This document shows positions 44,887 to 56,269 of a DNA stretch of 64,000 bases, piece by piece; the stretch's first letter is position 1, and every line of letters begins with the position of its first letter. The notes under the pieces are model-generated. The model made no database searches. It was not told the DNA's origin and saw only the letters and a list, made by a program, of their open reading frames with translations. The translations under genes were made by a program, and so were the position numbers. The DNA is from Mycobacterium kiyosense (GTDB taxonomy: Bacteria > Actinomycetota > Actinomycetes > Mycobacteriales > Mycobacteriaceae), in NCBI GenBank assembly GCA_021654635.1, contig AP025179.1, positions 6,076,001 to 6,140,000 on the forward strand. The letters run 5' to 3'.

Positions 44887-47544
44887 TCAGGGCGTGCCGT
44901 GCGAGCCGGGTGCGCCGCTGCTGCCGGTTCCGCCGCCCGCGCCGGGCAGCCCACCGGTACCGCCGTGCGCATTGGCCATGTTCGGCGCCGTCGCGTCACC
45001 GCCGTTACCGCCGTTACCACCGGCGCCGTCCTGCGGGCCGCCGGCACCGCCATCACCGCCGTCGCCGGCGACGACCTGCGCAGTGGAGGCTGCATTGGTG
45101 GCTTTGGCATCACCACCGCGGCCACCGTTTCCACCGGTCCCGACGGAGTCCCCGGCGCCGCCGTCGCCGCCGTGGCCGGCGGTGACTGTGCCGAGTCCGT
45201 TGCTGTTCGCGGTACCGCCGTCGCCACCGGCCCCGCCCGACCCGTTCTGTGACTCAACAGGGCCGTTCGGGGCGCCGGTGCCGCCGTGCCCGCCGTCGCC
45301 GGCGCTGGCTGCCGCCGCGGACGCGGTGTTGTCGACCGTTGCGTTGCCGCCGTGGCCGCCGGCGCCGCCGCGACCGTAATCGGTTGCCGCACCGCCATTT
45401 CCACCGTCGCCGCCGGTAGCGCTGCCGGTGCCGAACGCGTGTGCGTCGCCACCCGTCCCGCCGGCGCCGGCGTTCGCGATGTAGTTGACCCGCAGTTCGC
45501 CACCGTCGCCGCCGTCGCCTCCGGTCGCCGAACCGCTGCCGTAATTGACGGCATCGCCGCCGGTTCCGCCGTGTGCATAGAGACCGCCCAAGAAGGAAAG
45601 GCCGCCGGTGCCCCCGTTACCGCCGACGGCATCGGCGGATGCGCCCGACGCCACGACCAACGCCTTCCCGCCCACACCGCCGGCCCCCCGCCGCTACCTG
45701 CTCCGCCGGTGCCGCCGGCCCCACCGACCACCCGCCCGGTAGCGGCGGTATTCACGGAGTCGGCGGAGCCTGCGTCGCCGCCCTTGCCTCCGAATCCGCC
45801 GGCATTCCCGCCGTCCCCGCCGGCTCCACCCGTGGTCGCGCCGGTACCCGCGTTGAAGGCGTCGCCCCCGCGGCCGCCGTCGGCGGCGTAGTTTGCGCCG
45901 CCACCGCCGTGGCCGCCAGCCCCACCGGTGGCGCTACCGGTGCCGGCGCTGTCGTTGATGTTGGCGTTGCCGCCCACCCCGCCGAAGCCGTCGCCGTCGT
46001 TGCCGCCGCTACCGCCGTTGCCACCGTTGCCGCCGGTGGCATTCAGGGTGCCGGCACCGATCGAGTTGCCCCCGCGACCCCCGGTGCCGGGGTGCTGGTT
46101 TCGTCGTAGCCGACGCTGCCGCCGTTGCCGCCGTTGCCACCGACGCCGCCGAGGCCGGCGTTCCCCCCGTCGCCACCTTTGCCGCCGGTGCTGCCCGGGG
46201 TGATCTGGTCGCTGTAGCCGTTGCCACCGTTGCCGCCGTTGCCACCGGCCAGTTGGGTGCCCGCTCGCCCGTCCGCGCCCTGGTGGGCGCCGGCACCACC
46301 GACGCCACCGGCGCCCACCGCGCCGGGATTGCCGCCGTCGCCACCGCGCGCGCCGTTGCGGGCGCTCGCATTGCCATCGCCACCGTTGCCCCCGTTGCCA
46401 CCGGCCCCGGAGTTGCCGCCGGCGCCACCGGCACCGCCGTCGCCGGTGGCGCCGTGATGGCTCAGCAGCCAGCCGCCCTCGCCGCCGGCGCCGCCGGATC
46501 CACCGTTGCCGCCCGTCGCGCCGTCGCCACCCAGGCCGCCGCTGCCTCCGGCGCCGCCGGCGTTGGGGTTGGTGTAGCCGAGCCCGCCGGCCCCACCGGA
46601 GCCTCCCGTTCCACCGACGCCGCCGACGCCACCGCGCGCCGCCGTGGCCCCACAGGCCACCGCCGTTGCCGCCCCGGCCGCCACTGCCACCGTTACCGGC
46701 GGCGGTGCCATCGCCACCGGTGCCACCGACAGCCGTGGTGGAGCCGTCCGTGCCGACCAGGCCTTCCGCGCCACTGCCGCCGGCGCCGCCGATGCCACCG
46801 GTGCCGCCGCTGCCCAGCAGCGCGCCGCCGTGACCCCCGGCTCCGCCATTTCCGCCGTTGAGGCCGACCGCTCCGGTGCCGCCGATGCCGCCGGTTCCGC
46901 CCTTACCGAACAGGGTCGCCGACCCACCCACCACCTACCGCGTTCAGCCCGCCCGCGCCGCCGGCACCGCCATTGCCATACAGCCAGCCCCCGACCCACC
47001 ACGACCGCCAGCAGCCCCCGAACCCCCGCCCCACCAGCCCCACCATGACCGATCAACCCCGCCGACCCACCAGCCCCACCGGCCTGACCCGCCGCACCCG
47101 AACCACCACTACCGCCATTGCCCCACAACAAACCCCCATCCCCACCCGCCTGACCCGACCCCGCCGCACCATTGGCCCCATTACCGATCAACGGCCGACC
47201 CAACAAATACTCCGTCGGCGCATTGATCAACCCAAACGGCTCCCACCCCGCCAACAACCCCAGATTCAGCGCCTCCGCCGACCCGTACGCACCACCAGCA
47301 CCGGCCAACGACTCCACGAACTGCGCATGAAACGCCGCCGCCCGCGCACTAACCTCCTGAAACTGCCGCCCATGCCCAGAAAACAACTCCGCAATCGCCG
47401 CCGACACCTCATCCCCGCAGCCACCGCGATCCGCGTCGTCGACACCGCCGCACTCGACCCCGCCTGCTCCAACGCCGACCCGATACCGGCCACATCCGCC
47501 GCCGCCGACGCCAACAACTCCGGACCCACCACGACAAACGACAT
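44887..47544 (-). pseudogene. PE_PGRS family protein, copy A (multiple frameshifts)
   Basis: PE domain [40 protein letters not shown], then [20 protein letters not shown], followed by GGAGG-type repeats and ending GTGSSGAPGSHGTP. At least six frame changes occur, e.g. CCCC near 47414 where copy B has five Cs, G runs near 47000-47040, and a missing GC near 46935 relative to copy B. True length would be ~885 residues. PE proteins are exported by type VII secretion (ESX-5) to the cell surface. Homopolymer errors are more likely than decay. Confidence 0.85.
46868..47544 (-). repeat. ~675-bp segment duplicated in PE_PGRS copy B (50020-50696)
   Basis: The first ~675 bp of both PE_PGRS genes are almost identical on the nucleotide level, differing only by a few bases and small indels (e.g. 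GTCGG versus TCGG near the [10 protein letters not shown] codons). Downstream the repeats diverge. Fits recent duplication or gene conversion of the PE and linker region. Confidence 0.8.
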
Positions 47545-47588
47545 TTCGAACCTCCAGACCCGCAGCGGACGAATATCCGGTTTTGCGT

Positions 47589-47624
47589 AAATGCTCGCTG
47601 GCGTCAGTCAACCAACGAGCATTT
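47589..47624. promoter_or_regulatory. Inverted repeat upstream of PE_PGRS copy A
   Basis: AAATGCTCG (47589-47597) and CGAGCATTT (47616-47624) are perfect inverted repeats with an 18-bp spacer, 45 bp upstream of the PE start. Could be an operator or a terminator for copy B. Nothing else stands out in 47545-47832. Confidence 0.4.
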
Positions 47625-47832
47625 GCGTGTGGCGCTTTATCGATCGCGACGCTCTGCCCCGGGATAAATCTCGTCGCTTCGCGGATATTGCAATTTCTGG
47701 TATGCCGGATTTATTGGAATCCCATTTCAGATACACCGAATCCCGGGGCCATAATTCACTGTTGGGTCGCGGTGACATGGCTCCCGGGATTCGGGTCCGT
47801 CGGCTGGGGCGCCGACGGTAATCGTCCTGCCG

Positions 47833-50696
47833 CTACGGCGTGCCGTCGGTGCCGGGTACGCCGCTGCTTCCGGTTCCGCCGCCTGCCCCGGCGCTGCCAC
47901 CGGTGCCGCCCTCTTTGTGGGTACCGCTGGGGCCTGTCGCATTGGCGCCGTTGCCGCCGTTGCCGCCGGGTCCGTTCACCGGCCCGCCGGCGCCGCCGTC
48001 GCCCCCGTCACCAGCGATGATGTTGGCTGTGGACGACGTGTTGGTGGCACTGGCACCGCCGCCGTTGCCGCCGTTCCCGCCTTTGCCGGCCGCGCCTCCG
48101 GCGCCGGCGTCACCGCCGTCGCCGCCGGTGACGTTGCCGAGTCCGGTGCTGGATGCGCTACCGCCTTGACCACCGTTGCCGCCCCAGCCGGCCTGCGATT
48201 GAAAGGCGCCGTTCGTGCCGCCCGGACCACCGGAACCGCCGTGGCCGCCGGTGGCTGCCGCCTTGGAAGTGGCATTGCTGACCGTCGCGGTGCCACCGTT
48301 CCCGCCGTCGCCGCCGCGCCCGTAGTTGATGCCCTGGCCGCCGTTGCCGCCGTCACCGGCGACGGCATTACCCGTGCCGTATGCGGTGGCGTTGCCGCCC
48401 ACACCGCCGTCACCACCGTCGGCGATGTTGGTGGTGTTGAGTACGCCGCCGTCGCCGCCTCGTCCGCCGATGGCGTTCCCGCTGCCGTAGTTGATCGCGG
48501 CGCCGCCCTTCCCGCCGACGGCAGAAGAGGCGTTGTTCGAGGAGGTGCCGCCGGTGCCGCCGTGACCGCCGACGGCATCGGCAGTGTTGGCGATTCCGCT
48601 GACGAGCGCCTGACCGCCGACGCCGCCGGTGCCGCCGATCGCGCCAGTACCGCCGTTTCCGCCGGTCCCGCCCAGGACGGTGCCGGCGGGGCCGGTGGTC
48701 GCACCGTTGGCCGAACCTCCCTGGCCGCCGCGGCCGCCGTTGGTGATCCCGTTCCCGCCGTCGCCGCCGTTGCCAGCGGTGGTGGTGCCGCTACCGGCGT
48801 TGTACGCGTCGCCGCCATCGCCGGCGTTGCCGGCCACGTTGCCGCCGTTGCCGCCGCGCCCGCCGGCACCCGCCGTCACGTTGCCGGTGCCGCCGGGGTC
48901 GGTGACCTGTGCGTTTCCGCCTTTACCACCGACACCGGCCTCGTTGGCGCCGCCGGCGCTGCCGCCGTTTCCGCCTTTACCGCCGGTGGCGCCGAGCGAA
49001 CCCGAGCCGAACGAGTTGCCGCCGTCGCCGCCCTTGCCGGCGTTGCCGTTGTTGCCGTTCGACCCGACGCTGCCGCCGTCGCCACCGTTGCCGCCGACGC
49101 CGCCGAGTCCGGCGTTGCCGCCACGGCCGCCGTCGCCGGCGTCGAAGTTGGCCAAGTTCAGGTCGCTGTAGCCGTTGCCGCCGTTGCCGCCGTTGCCACC
49201 GGCCAATTGGGCGCCGGAGAGCCCGTCGGCTCCCACGTGTGCGCCGATGCCGCCGGCCGCCCCGCCAATTCCACCGATACCGGCCGCACCGGGATTGGCG
49301 CCGTCGCCGCCCCGTCCGCCCAGCCCGCCGTTGGGGCTGCCCGCGGTGCCGTTGCTTCCGTTGCCGCCGCTGCCGCCTGCCCCGGCATTGCCGCCGGTCC
49401 CGCCGGCGCCACCATTACCGTTGGCGCCATCTGGGCTCAACAGCCAGCCGCCCTTGCCGCCGGCGCCGCCGGCGCCGCCATTGCCGCCGGCCGCGCCGTT
49501 TCCACCCAGGCCGCCATTGCCGCCGGTTTTACCGCCGACGGTGGGCTCGGTGAAACCGGTGCCACCGGCCCCGCCCGAACCACCGGTACCGCCGACGCCG
49601 CCGTCACCGCCCATGCCGCCGTGTCCCCACAGCAAGCCGCCGTCACCGCCTCGGCCGCCGATGCCGCCGTCGCCGGCGGCGGTGCCGTCTGTCCCGGCGG
49701 CGCCGGTCGGGTTCTGTGGCGAGCCGCCCTTGCCGTTCACACCGTTGATTCCGTCGCCGCCCGCGCCACCGACGCCACCGTTGCCGCCGCCGCCCAGCAG
49801 TGTGCCGCCATCACCACCGGTACCGCCGTGGCCGCCGACGCCCTGCGCACCGCCGATCCCGCCGGCGCCACCGTCGCCGCCGTGACCCCAGATCCAGCCG
49901 CCTCGCCCGCCGGTGCCGCCGTCCCCGCCGTTGAGCAGACTGCTGGCCGCGGCGCCGCCGGCACCGCCGGCGCCGCCTGATCCGAGCAGGTATCCGCCGT
50001 TGCCGCCGGTTCCGCCGCCCGCTCCGGTGCCGCCGATGCCGCCGGTTCCGCCCTTACCGAACAGGGTCGCCGACCCACCCGCACCACCTACCGCGTTCAG
50101 CCCGCCCGCGCCGCCGGCACCGCCATTGCCATACAGCCAGCCCCCGACCCACCACGACCGCCAGCAGCCCCCGAACCCCCGCCCCACCAGCCCCACCATG
50201 ACCGATCAACCCCGCCGACCCACCAGCCCCACCGGCCTGACCCGCCGCACCCGAACCACCACTACCGCCATTGCCCCACAACAAACCCCCATCCCCACCC
50301 GCCTGACCCGACCCCGCCGCACCATTGGCCCCATTACCGATCAACGGCCGACCCAACAAATACTCCTCGGCGCATTGATCAACCCAAACGGCTCCCACCC
50401 GCCAACAACCCCAGATTCAGCGCCTCCGCCGACCCGTACGCACCACCAGCACCGGCCAACGACTCCACGAACTGCGCATGAAACGCCGCCGCCCGCGCAC
50501 TCACCTCCTGAAACTGCCGCCCATGCCCAGAAAACAACTCCGCAATCGCCGCCGACACCTCATCCCCCGCAGCCACCGCGATCCGCGTCGTCGACACCGC
50601 CGCACTCGACCCCGCCTGCTCCAACGCCGACCCGATACCGGCCACATCCGCCGCCGCCGACGCCAACAACTCCGAACCCACCACGACAAACGACAT
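47833..50696 (-). pseudogene. PE_PGRS family protein, copy B (frameshifts near N-terminus)
   Basis: PE domain [20 protein letters not shown] continuing in frame to LNLGLLAG, then two single-base losses near 50367-50397 and short G-run miscounts near 50160-50200. From ~50150 a continuous PGRS frame ([20 protein letters not shown]) runs to the stop at 47833, ending [11 protein letters not shown]. True length ~955 residues. Same secretion route as copy A. The N-terminal sequence is nearly identical to copy A. Confidence 0.86.
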
Positions 50697-51029
50697 TTCG
50701 AACCTTCCCGCAGAGTCCAACAAGATCCGGTGCGCTGTTACTCGACCCATCCCATTCACGACGCCGAGCCGAGAGGCGTTAACCCGATTGCGTACCTGAA
50801 TGCGAAGTGAAGCAATGAACCCGGCGGGCGCGGTGAGTTATTGGCGATGCAATACCGCGGTCGGACAAACATCGTCGTTCTCTGGATAAGCATTTAAATT
50901 CTCGGTTGTTGCCCGCGGAATTCAATTCTGGAACTCATTTACGAATTCCACGGCGGACGGAGCCGCGGCGGAGCGTTGCGCCAGCGTGGTCAGGGGCGAC
51001 ACAGGTAGCGTCACCGCACGCGCCGGGCG
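50697..51029. other. 333-bp intergenic region between PE_PGRS B and the NRPS-like gene
   Basis: Divergent promoter region. 50860-50960 is clearly AT-richer than its surroundings and has GAATTC twice. No open frame with coding character and no clear operator seen. Confidence 0.5.
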
Positions 51030-54000
51030 GTGTGGCTTGAGTATTTTCGTAAGGTGCCCGAGACCCCCGCGCAGTACCTCCGGTCGGCTGACGCGCCCAG
51101 GCCGCGCACGCTCATCGACATCATCAACGAGACAGCCGCGCGCTATCCGGATGCCGCCGCGATCGACGACGGCGAGGTGCAGCTCACCTACCGCGAACTG
51201 CTCGAGGACATGGCCGAAAGTGTGCGCTGGCTGGCCGCCCGGGGCATCGGCCGCGGCGACCGCATCGGCGTCCGGATGCCCTCAGGCAGCTATTCGCTGT
51301 ACGTGGCGATCCTGTCGGTGCTGGCCGCGGGCGCCGCGTACGTCCCGGTAGACGCCGACGATCCCGACGAGCGGGCCGAGCTGGTCTTCAGCGAGGCCAA
51401 TGTCGTCGCCGTGATTACCGAGAATGGCATCGAACGCACCCTGGGCGCCTCCCGCGGCTGGCGAGCCGGGGCGCCGCTGGCCCGCGACGACGCGTGGATC
51501 ATCTTCACCTCCGGTTCCACCGGCACTCCCAAGGGGGTGGCCGTCACGCACCGCAGTGCCGCCGCGTTCGTCGACGCCGAGGCCCGACTGTTCTTGCAGG
51601 ACAATCCGATCGGACCGGGCGACCGAGTACTGGCCGGGCTGTCGGTGGCGTTCGACGCGTCGTGCGAGGAGATGTGGCTGGCGTGGCGGCACGGCGCCTG
51701 CCTGGTCCCCGCGCCGCGGTCGCTGGTGCGCAGCGGAATGGACCTGGGCCCCTGGCTGGTGACCCGCGACGTGACTGTGGTGTCCACGGTGCCGTCGCTG
51801 GCCTCGCTGTGGCCCGCCGAAGCGCTGGAAGCGGTGCGGCTGTTGATCTTCGGTGGTGAGGCGTGTCCGCCCGAGCTTGCCGAGCGGTTAGCGGTGGAGG
51901 GACGTGAGGTGTGGAACACCTACGGTCCCACCGAGGCCACCGTCGTCGCCTGCGCCGCCCGGTTGGACGGTTCGCAGGTGAGCATCGGACTGCCGTTGGT
52001 GGGCTGGGATCTGGCCGTCGTCGATGACCAGTGCGAGCCGGTCGACTACGGGGTGACCGGCGAGTTGGTGATCGGCGGGGTGGGGCTGGCGCGCTATCTG
52101 GACGAGGACAAAGACGCCGAAAAGTACGCGGCGATGCCGACATTGGGGTGGCCGCGAGCGTATCGCAGCGGTGACCTGGTCCGTCTCGAGCGCGACGGCC
52201 TGTACTTCTGCGGCCGCCGCGACGACCAGGTGAAGGTCGGCGGGCGGCGCATCGAGCTCGGCGAGGTGGACGCGGCGCTGGTGAACCTGCCGGGGGTCAG
52301 CGGCGCCGCGGCCGCGGTGCGGCGCACCGGGGCCGGCGCCCCGGTGCTGGTCGGGTATCTGGTGAGCGCGGACCCGGACTTCGATATCGCCAAGGCGCGC
52401 AACCAACTTGCCGAGCATCTGCCCGCCGCCCTGGTGCCCCGACTGGTCCGCGTCGAGGCGCTGCCCACCCGTACCTCGGGCAAGGTGGACCGTGATGCGT
52501 TACCGTGGCCGCCACCGGGCGGCACCGACGAGACCCCGGAACTGGCCGGCACCGCCGGCGTGCTGGCCGGGTTGTGGCGGGACCTACTGGGCGCGGAAGT
52601 GGTTGGCCCGCAAGCAGATTTCTTCGCGCTCGGCGGTGGTTCGCTGGCCGCCGCGCAACTGGTCGCCACGTTGCGGCGACAGTACCCACAGATCACCGTC
52701 GCCGACCTCTACGACCATCCGCGGCTGGGATCGCTCGCCGGTTTCCTCGACGAACAGGAGGCGCCGCCGCAGGTCACCGAGCGGGTGGTAGTGCCGGTCC
52801 CCCGCCGCACCCAGGCGACCCAGCTGCTGTTGGCACTGCCGTTGGCGACCTTGGCTGCCTTGCAATGGGTTACCTGGCTGGCATTGGGGAACAACCTCGC
52901 CCGTGCGCTGCATGTAGTGCCGTGGACGGTCGCGGTGAACTGGTGGCTGGTGGTCGCCGCGTTCGTCCTGTTCGTCACGCCACTGGGCAGGATGGGCAGC
53001 GCAGTGCTCTGCGCCCGCCTGCTGTTGCGCGGCGTCAAGCCCGGCAGCTACCCGCGCGGGGGTTCGGTGCATCTGCGGGTCTGGTTCACCGAGCGGCTCG
53101 CCGCGGCCAGCGGGGCCGAAAACCTTGCGGGCGCACCGTGGCTCGTCTACTACGCACGCGCGCTGGGAGCCGAGATCGGCAAGGGCGTGGACCTGCACTC
53201 GATGCCGCCGGTGACCGGTCTGCTCAAGGTCGGGCAGCGCAGCGCGATCGAACCCGAGGTGGACCTGTGTGGGCATTGGGTCGACGGGGACATGTTCCAC
53301 GTCGGGGCCATCACCATTGGCAACGACGCGACCATCGGCGCCCGGACCACGCTGCTGCCCGGCGCGGTCGTCGGCAAGAACGCCGACGTGGCACCGGGTT
53401 CGGGTGTGGTCGACAAGATCAAGAACGGGCAGTACTGGAAGGGTTCTCCGGCCGCGAAGTCCGGCCGGGTCAAGCACCCGTGGCCCGACGAGCGGCCACC
53501 GTCGCGCTCCTACTGGGTGGCCGGGTACGGGGTGACGTCGATGGTGTTGGCCGGCCTACCGCTGCTGGCCGCGGCCGCGGGGCTGGCCGTCATCGGGTTG
53601 GCGGTGCACCGTACGCGCAGCCTGGCACAGGCCGTGTTGCCGGCCCTGGTGTGGACACCGGTGGCCACCCTGGTCGCGGTGGCCGTGTACGCGGCGGCGA
53701 CAGCGGTTGCGGTGCGGGCGTTGTCGATCGGGCTGCGCGAGGGATATCACCCGGTGCGCAGCCGGGCCGGCTGGCAGCTGTGGACCACCGAACGGCTGAT
53801 GGACGCCGCCCGCAATTACCTGTTCCCGCTGTATGCCAGCCTGCTGACCCCGATCTGGTTGCGCATCCTGGGCGCGCGGGTCGGGCGCGGCACCGAGATC
53901 TCCACGGTGTTGCTCACACCCAGTTCGCCGTCATCGAGGACGGCGCGTTCCTGGCCGACGACACCATGGTCGCGTCGTATGAGCTTGGCGGCGGCTGGAT

Positions 54001-54950
54001 CTACGCTGCCGAGACCACGGTCGGGCGGCGCGCCTTCCTGGGTAACTCGGGCATCACCCAGCCGGGCCGTCGGGTGCCCGACGACGGGCTGGTCGCGGTG
54101 CTGTCGGCGACGCCGCCGAAGGCCAAACGGGGCTCGTCCTGGCTGGGCAGTCCGCCGATGCGACTGCGCCGCCGTCCCGCCGAGGCCGACGAGGAGACCA
54201 CCTACGCTCCGCCGACCCGGTTGAAGCTGATGCGGGCCGTGGTGGAGACCTGCCGGTTGGTGCCGATGATGGTCACCGCCGCCATCGGGCTGGCGATGTT
54301 GGGCGGGCTGCAGTACCTGGCGGGCTTCGGGATCGGGTGGGCCGCGCTGGGCGGAGGGTTGGTGTTGCTGGCCGCGGGTGTGCTGGCCGGGGTGGTGACG
54401 GTGGCGGCCAAATGGTTGCTGGTGGGCCGGATCCGCGCGAGCGAGTACCCGCTGTGGTCGTCGTTCGTCTGGCGCAACGAGCTCGCCGACACATTCGTGG
54501 AAACCGTTGCGGCGCCCTGGTTTGCGCGCGCGCAGCGGCCGGTACGCCGGTGCTGAACCTGTGGGGCTGCGCGGGCTGGGGGCGGACATCGGCCGCGGGG
54601 TCTGGTGTGAGACCTATTGGCTTCCCGAAGCCGACCTGGTCACTCTCGGTGCGGGCAGCACCGTCAACCGCGGCTGTGTGGTGCAGACCCATCTGTTCCA
54701 CGACCGGATCATGCGGATGGACACCGTCGTGCTCGAGCCCGGCTCCACGCTGGGCCCGCACTGCGTCGCGCTGCCCGCGGCCCGGCTTGGCGCCGGAGCT
54801 TCGGTGGGGCCCGCCTCGCTGGTGGTGCGCGGCGACGAGGTGCCGGGATCGACGCGCTGGCAAGGTAATCCGGTACGGCCATGGAAACCGGCCCGTAATC
54901 CGGGCCGGAAGAAGGGCAAGAACACCGAAGCCGAAGGCACCGCGGCGTGA
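51030..54950 (+). pseudogene. Pls/PosA-type NRPS-like protein: adenylation, carrier and membrane/beta-helix C-terminal domain (three shifts)
   Basis: Corrected ~1,307 residues. Adenylation domain ~30-490: FTSGSTGTPKGVAVTH, NTYGPTEATVVAC, YRSGDLVRLE, RTSGKVDRDALP. Carrier domain with the phosphopantetheine Ser in FFALGGGSLAAAQLV (~residue 534). Then several membrane segments and left-handed beta-helix repeats (IGNDATIGARTTLLPGAVVG), as in poly-lysine synthetase-type enzymes. No condensation domain. Breaks: CCC 53919-53921, near 54525-54535, and GGGG 54563-54566. It probably activates one amino acid and joins it to a partner at the membrane; product unknown. Confidence 0.85.
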
Positions 54951-56269
54951 AGACCGCGGCCAAGAAAGCCTCGAAGAACGGGGCGCTCGATTCGTACCTG
55001 CCACAGAACGGCAACTTCGGCTACTCGGTGTCGCGCTACGAACTGGATCTGCAGTACAAGGTCGGCATCAACCGGTTGTCCGGCACCGCGACGATCACCG
55101 CGGTCACGCTCACCGAATTGCAGGTGTTCACCCTGGATCTGTCCAGTGTGCTGGCGGTCTCGAAGGTCTCGGTGAACGGTAAGCGCGCCGAGCGGTTCAG
55201 TTGCCGCGCCGGCAAATTGCGCATCACGTTGTCGTCGAAGCTGGCGACCGGCGCGGCGATGTCGATCGTCGTGCGCTACAGCGGCCACCCGAAGCCATTC
55301 CGAACGCTGTGGGGCGAAGTCGGTTTCGAGGAGCTGACCGACGGCGCACTGGTGGCCGGGCAGCCCAACGGCGCCGCCTCGTGGTTCCCCTGCAACGACC
55401 ATCCCAGTGCCAAGGCCGCCTTCCGCATCCAGGTCAGCGCCGAAAGTGCTTATCGGGTGGTGGCCAACGGCAAGCTGGTGTCGCGTCGGGTGCGGGCGTC
55501 GCAGACCGTCTGGACCTACGAACAACCCGAGCCCACCTCGACTTACCTGGTCACACTGCAGATCGGTGTGTACGAGCCGGCCCGGCTGGCCAGGACGCCG
55601 GTGACCATCCGAGCGGCCCTGCCCGAACGGCTGAAGAAGAACTTCGACCACGACTTCGGCGAGCAGCCGCAGATGATGAAGTTGTTCGTCGAGCTGTTCG
55701 GGCCGTACCCGCTGGCCAACGGCTATACGGTGGTGGTCACCGACGATCCGCTGGAGATTCCGCTTGAGGCACAAGGTATTTCGATCTTCGGTGCCAATCA
55801 TTGCGACGGCAGCGGAGACAGCGAGCGGCTGATCGCCCACGAGTTGGCGCACCAGTGGTTCGGCAATTCGGTGACCGCGCGGCGGTGGCGCGACATCTGG
55901 CTGCACGAGGGCTTCGCCTGCTACGCCGAGTGGTTGTGGTCCGAGCACAGCGGCGGACCCAGCGCCGGGGAGCTGGCCGCCGAGTACCACGAGGAGCTTC
56001 GCGGTCAGCCGCAGGACCTGCTGCTCACCGATCCGGGACCCCGGCGCATGTTCGACGACCGGCTGTACAAGCGGGGCGCCCTGACCCTGCACACGCTGCG
56101 CGGACGACTGGGCGACGTGAAGTTCTTTGCGCTGCTGAAGGATTGGACATCGCGGTATCGGCACTCGACCGCCAGCACCGACGACTTCACCGGCCTGGCG
56201 GCCAACTACAGCGACGAGTCGCTGCGGCCGTTGTGGGATGCGTGGCTGTATTCGACCGCGCTGCCCTGA
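54947..56269 (+). CDS. M1-family zinc metallopeptidase
   Basis: 440 residues, shorter than classical aminopeptidase N (~850). Zinc site HELAHQWFGNS (His298, His302) with Glu321 in LHEGFACYAEWLW, exactly HExxH-x18-E. The exopeptidase GAMEN loop is not standard; LEAQGISIFG is in its place. Begins by GTGA overlap with the NRPS-like gene, so the two are coupled; it may trim or process the product. No signal peptide. Confidence 0.88.
   Translation: MKTAAKKASKNGALDSYLPQNGNFGYSVSRYELDLQYKVGINRLSGTATITAVTLTELQVFTLDLSSVLAVSKVSVNGKRAERFSCRAGKLRITLSSKLATGAAMSIVVRYSGHPKPFRTLWGEVGFEELTDGALVAGQPNGAASWFPCNDHPSAKAAFRIQVSAESAYRVVANGKLVSRRVRASQTVWTYEQPEPTSTYLVTLQIGVYEPARLARTPVTIRAALPERLKKNFDHDFGEQPQMMKLFVELFGPYPLANGYTVVVTDDPLEIPLEAQGISIFGANHCDGSGDSERLIAHELAHQWFGNSVTARRWRDIWLHEGFACYAEWLWSEHSGGPSAGELAAEYHEELRGQPQDLLLTDPGPRRMFDDRLYKRGALTLHTLRGRLGDVKFFALLKDWTSRYRHSTASTDDFTGLAANYSDESLRPLWDAWLYSTALP

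Noticed and set aside
47917..49980. Long plus-strand open frame opposite PE_PGRS copy B
   Set aside because: Mirror of GC-rich PGRS repeats with no stops; composition is Ala/Val/Gly/Thr noise and the PE domain fixes the true strand.
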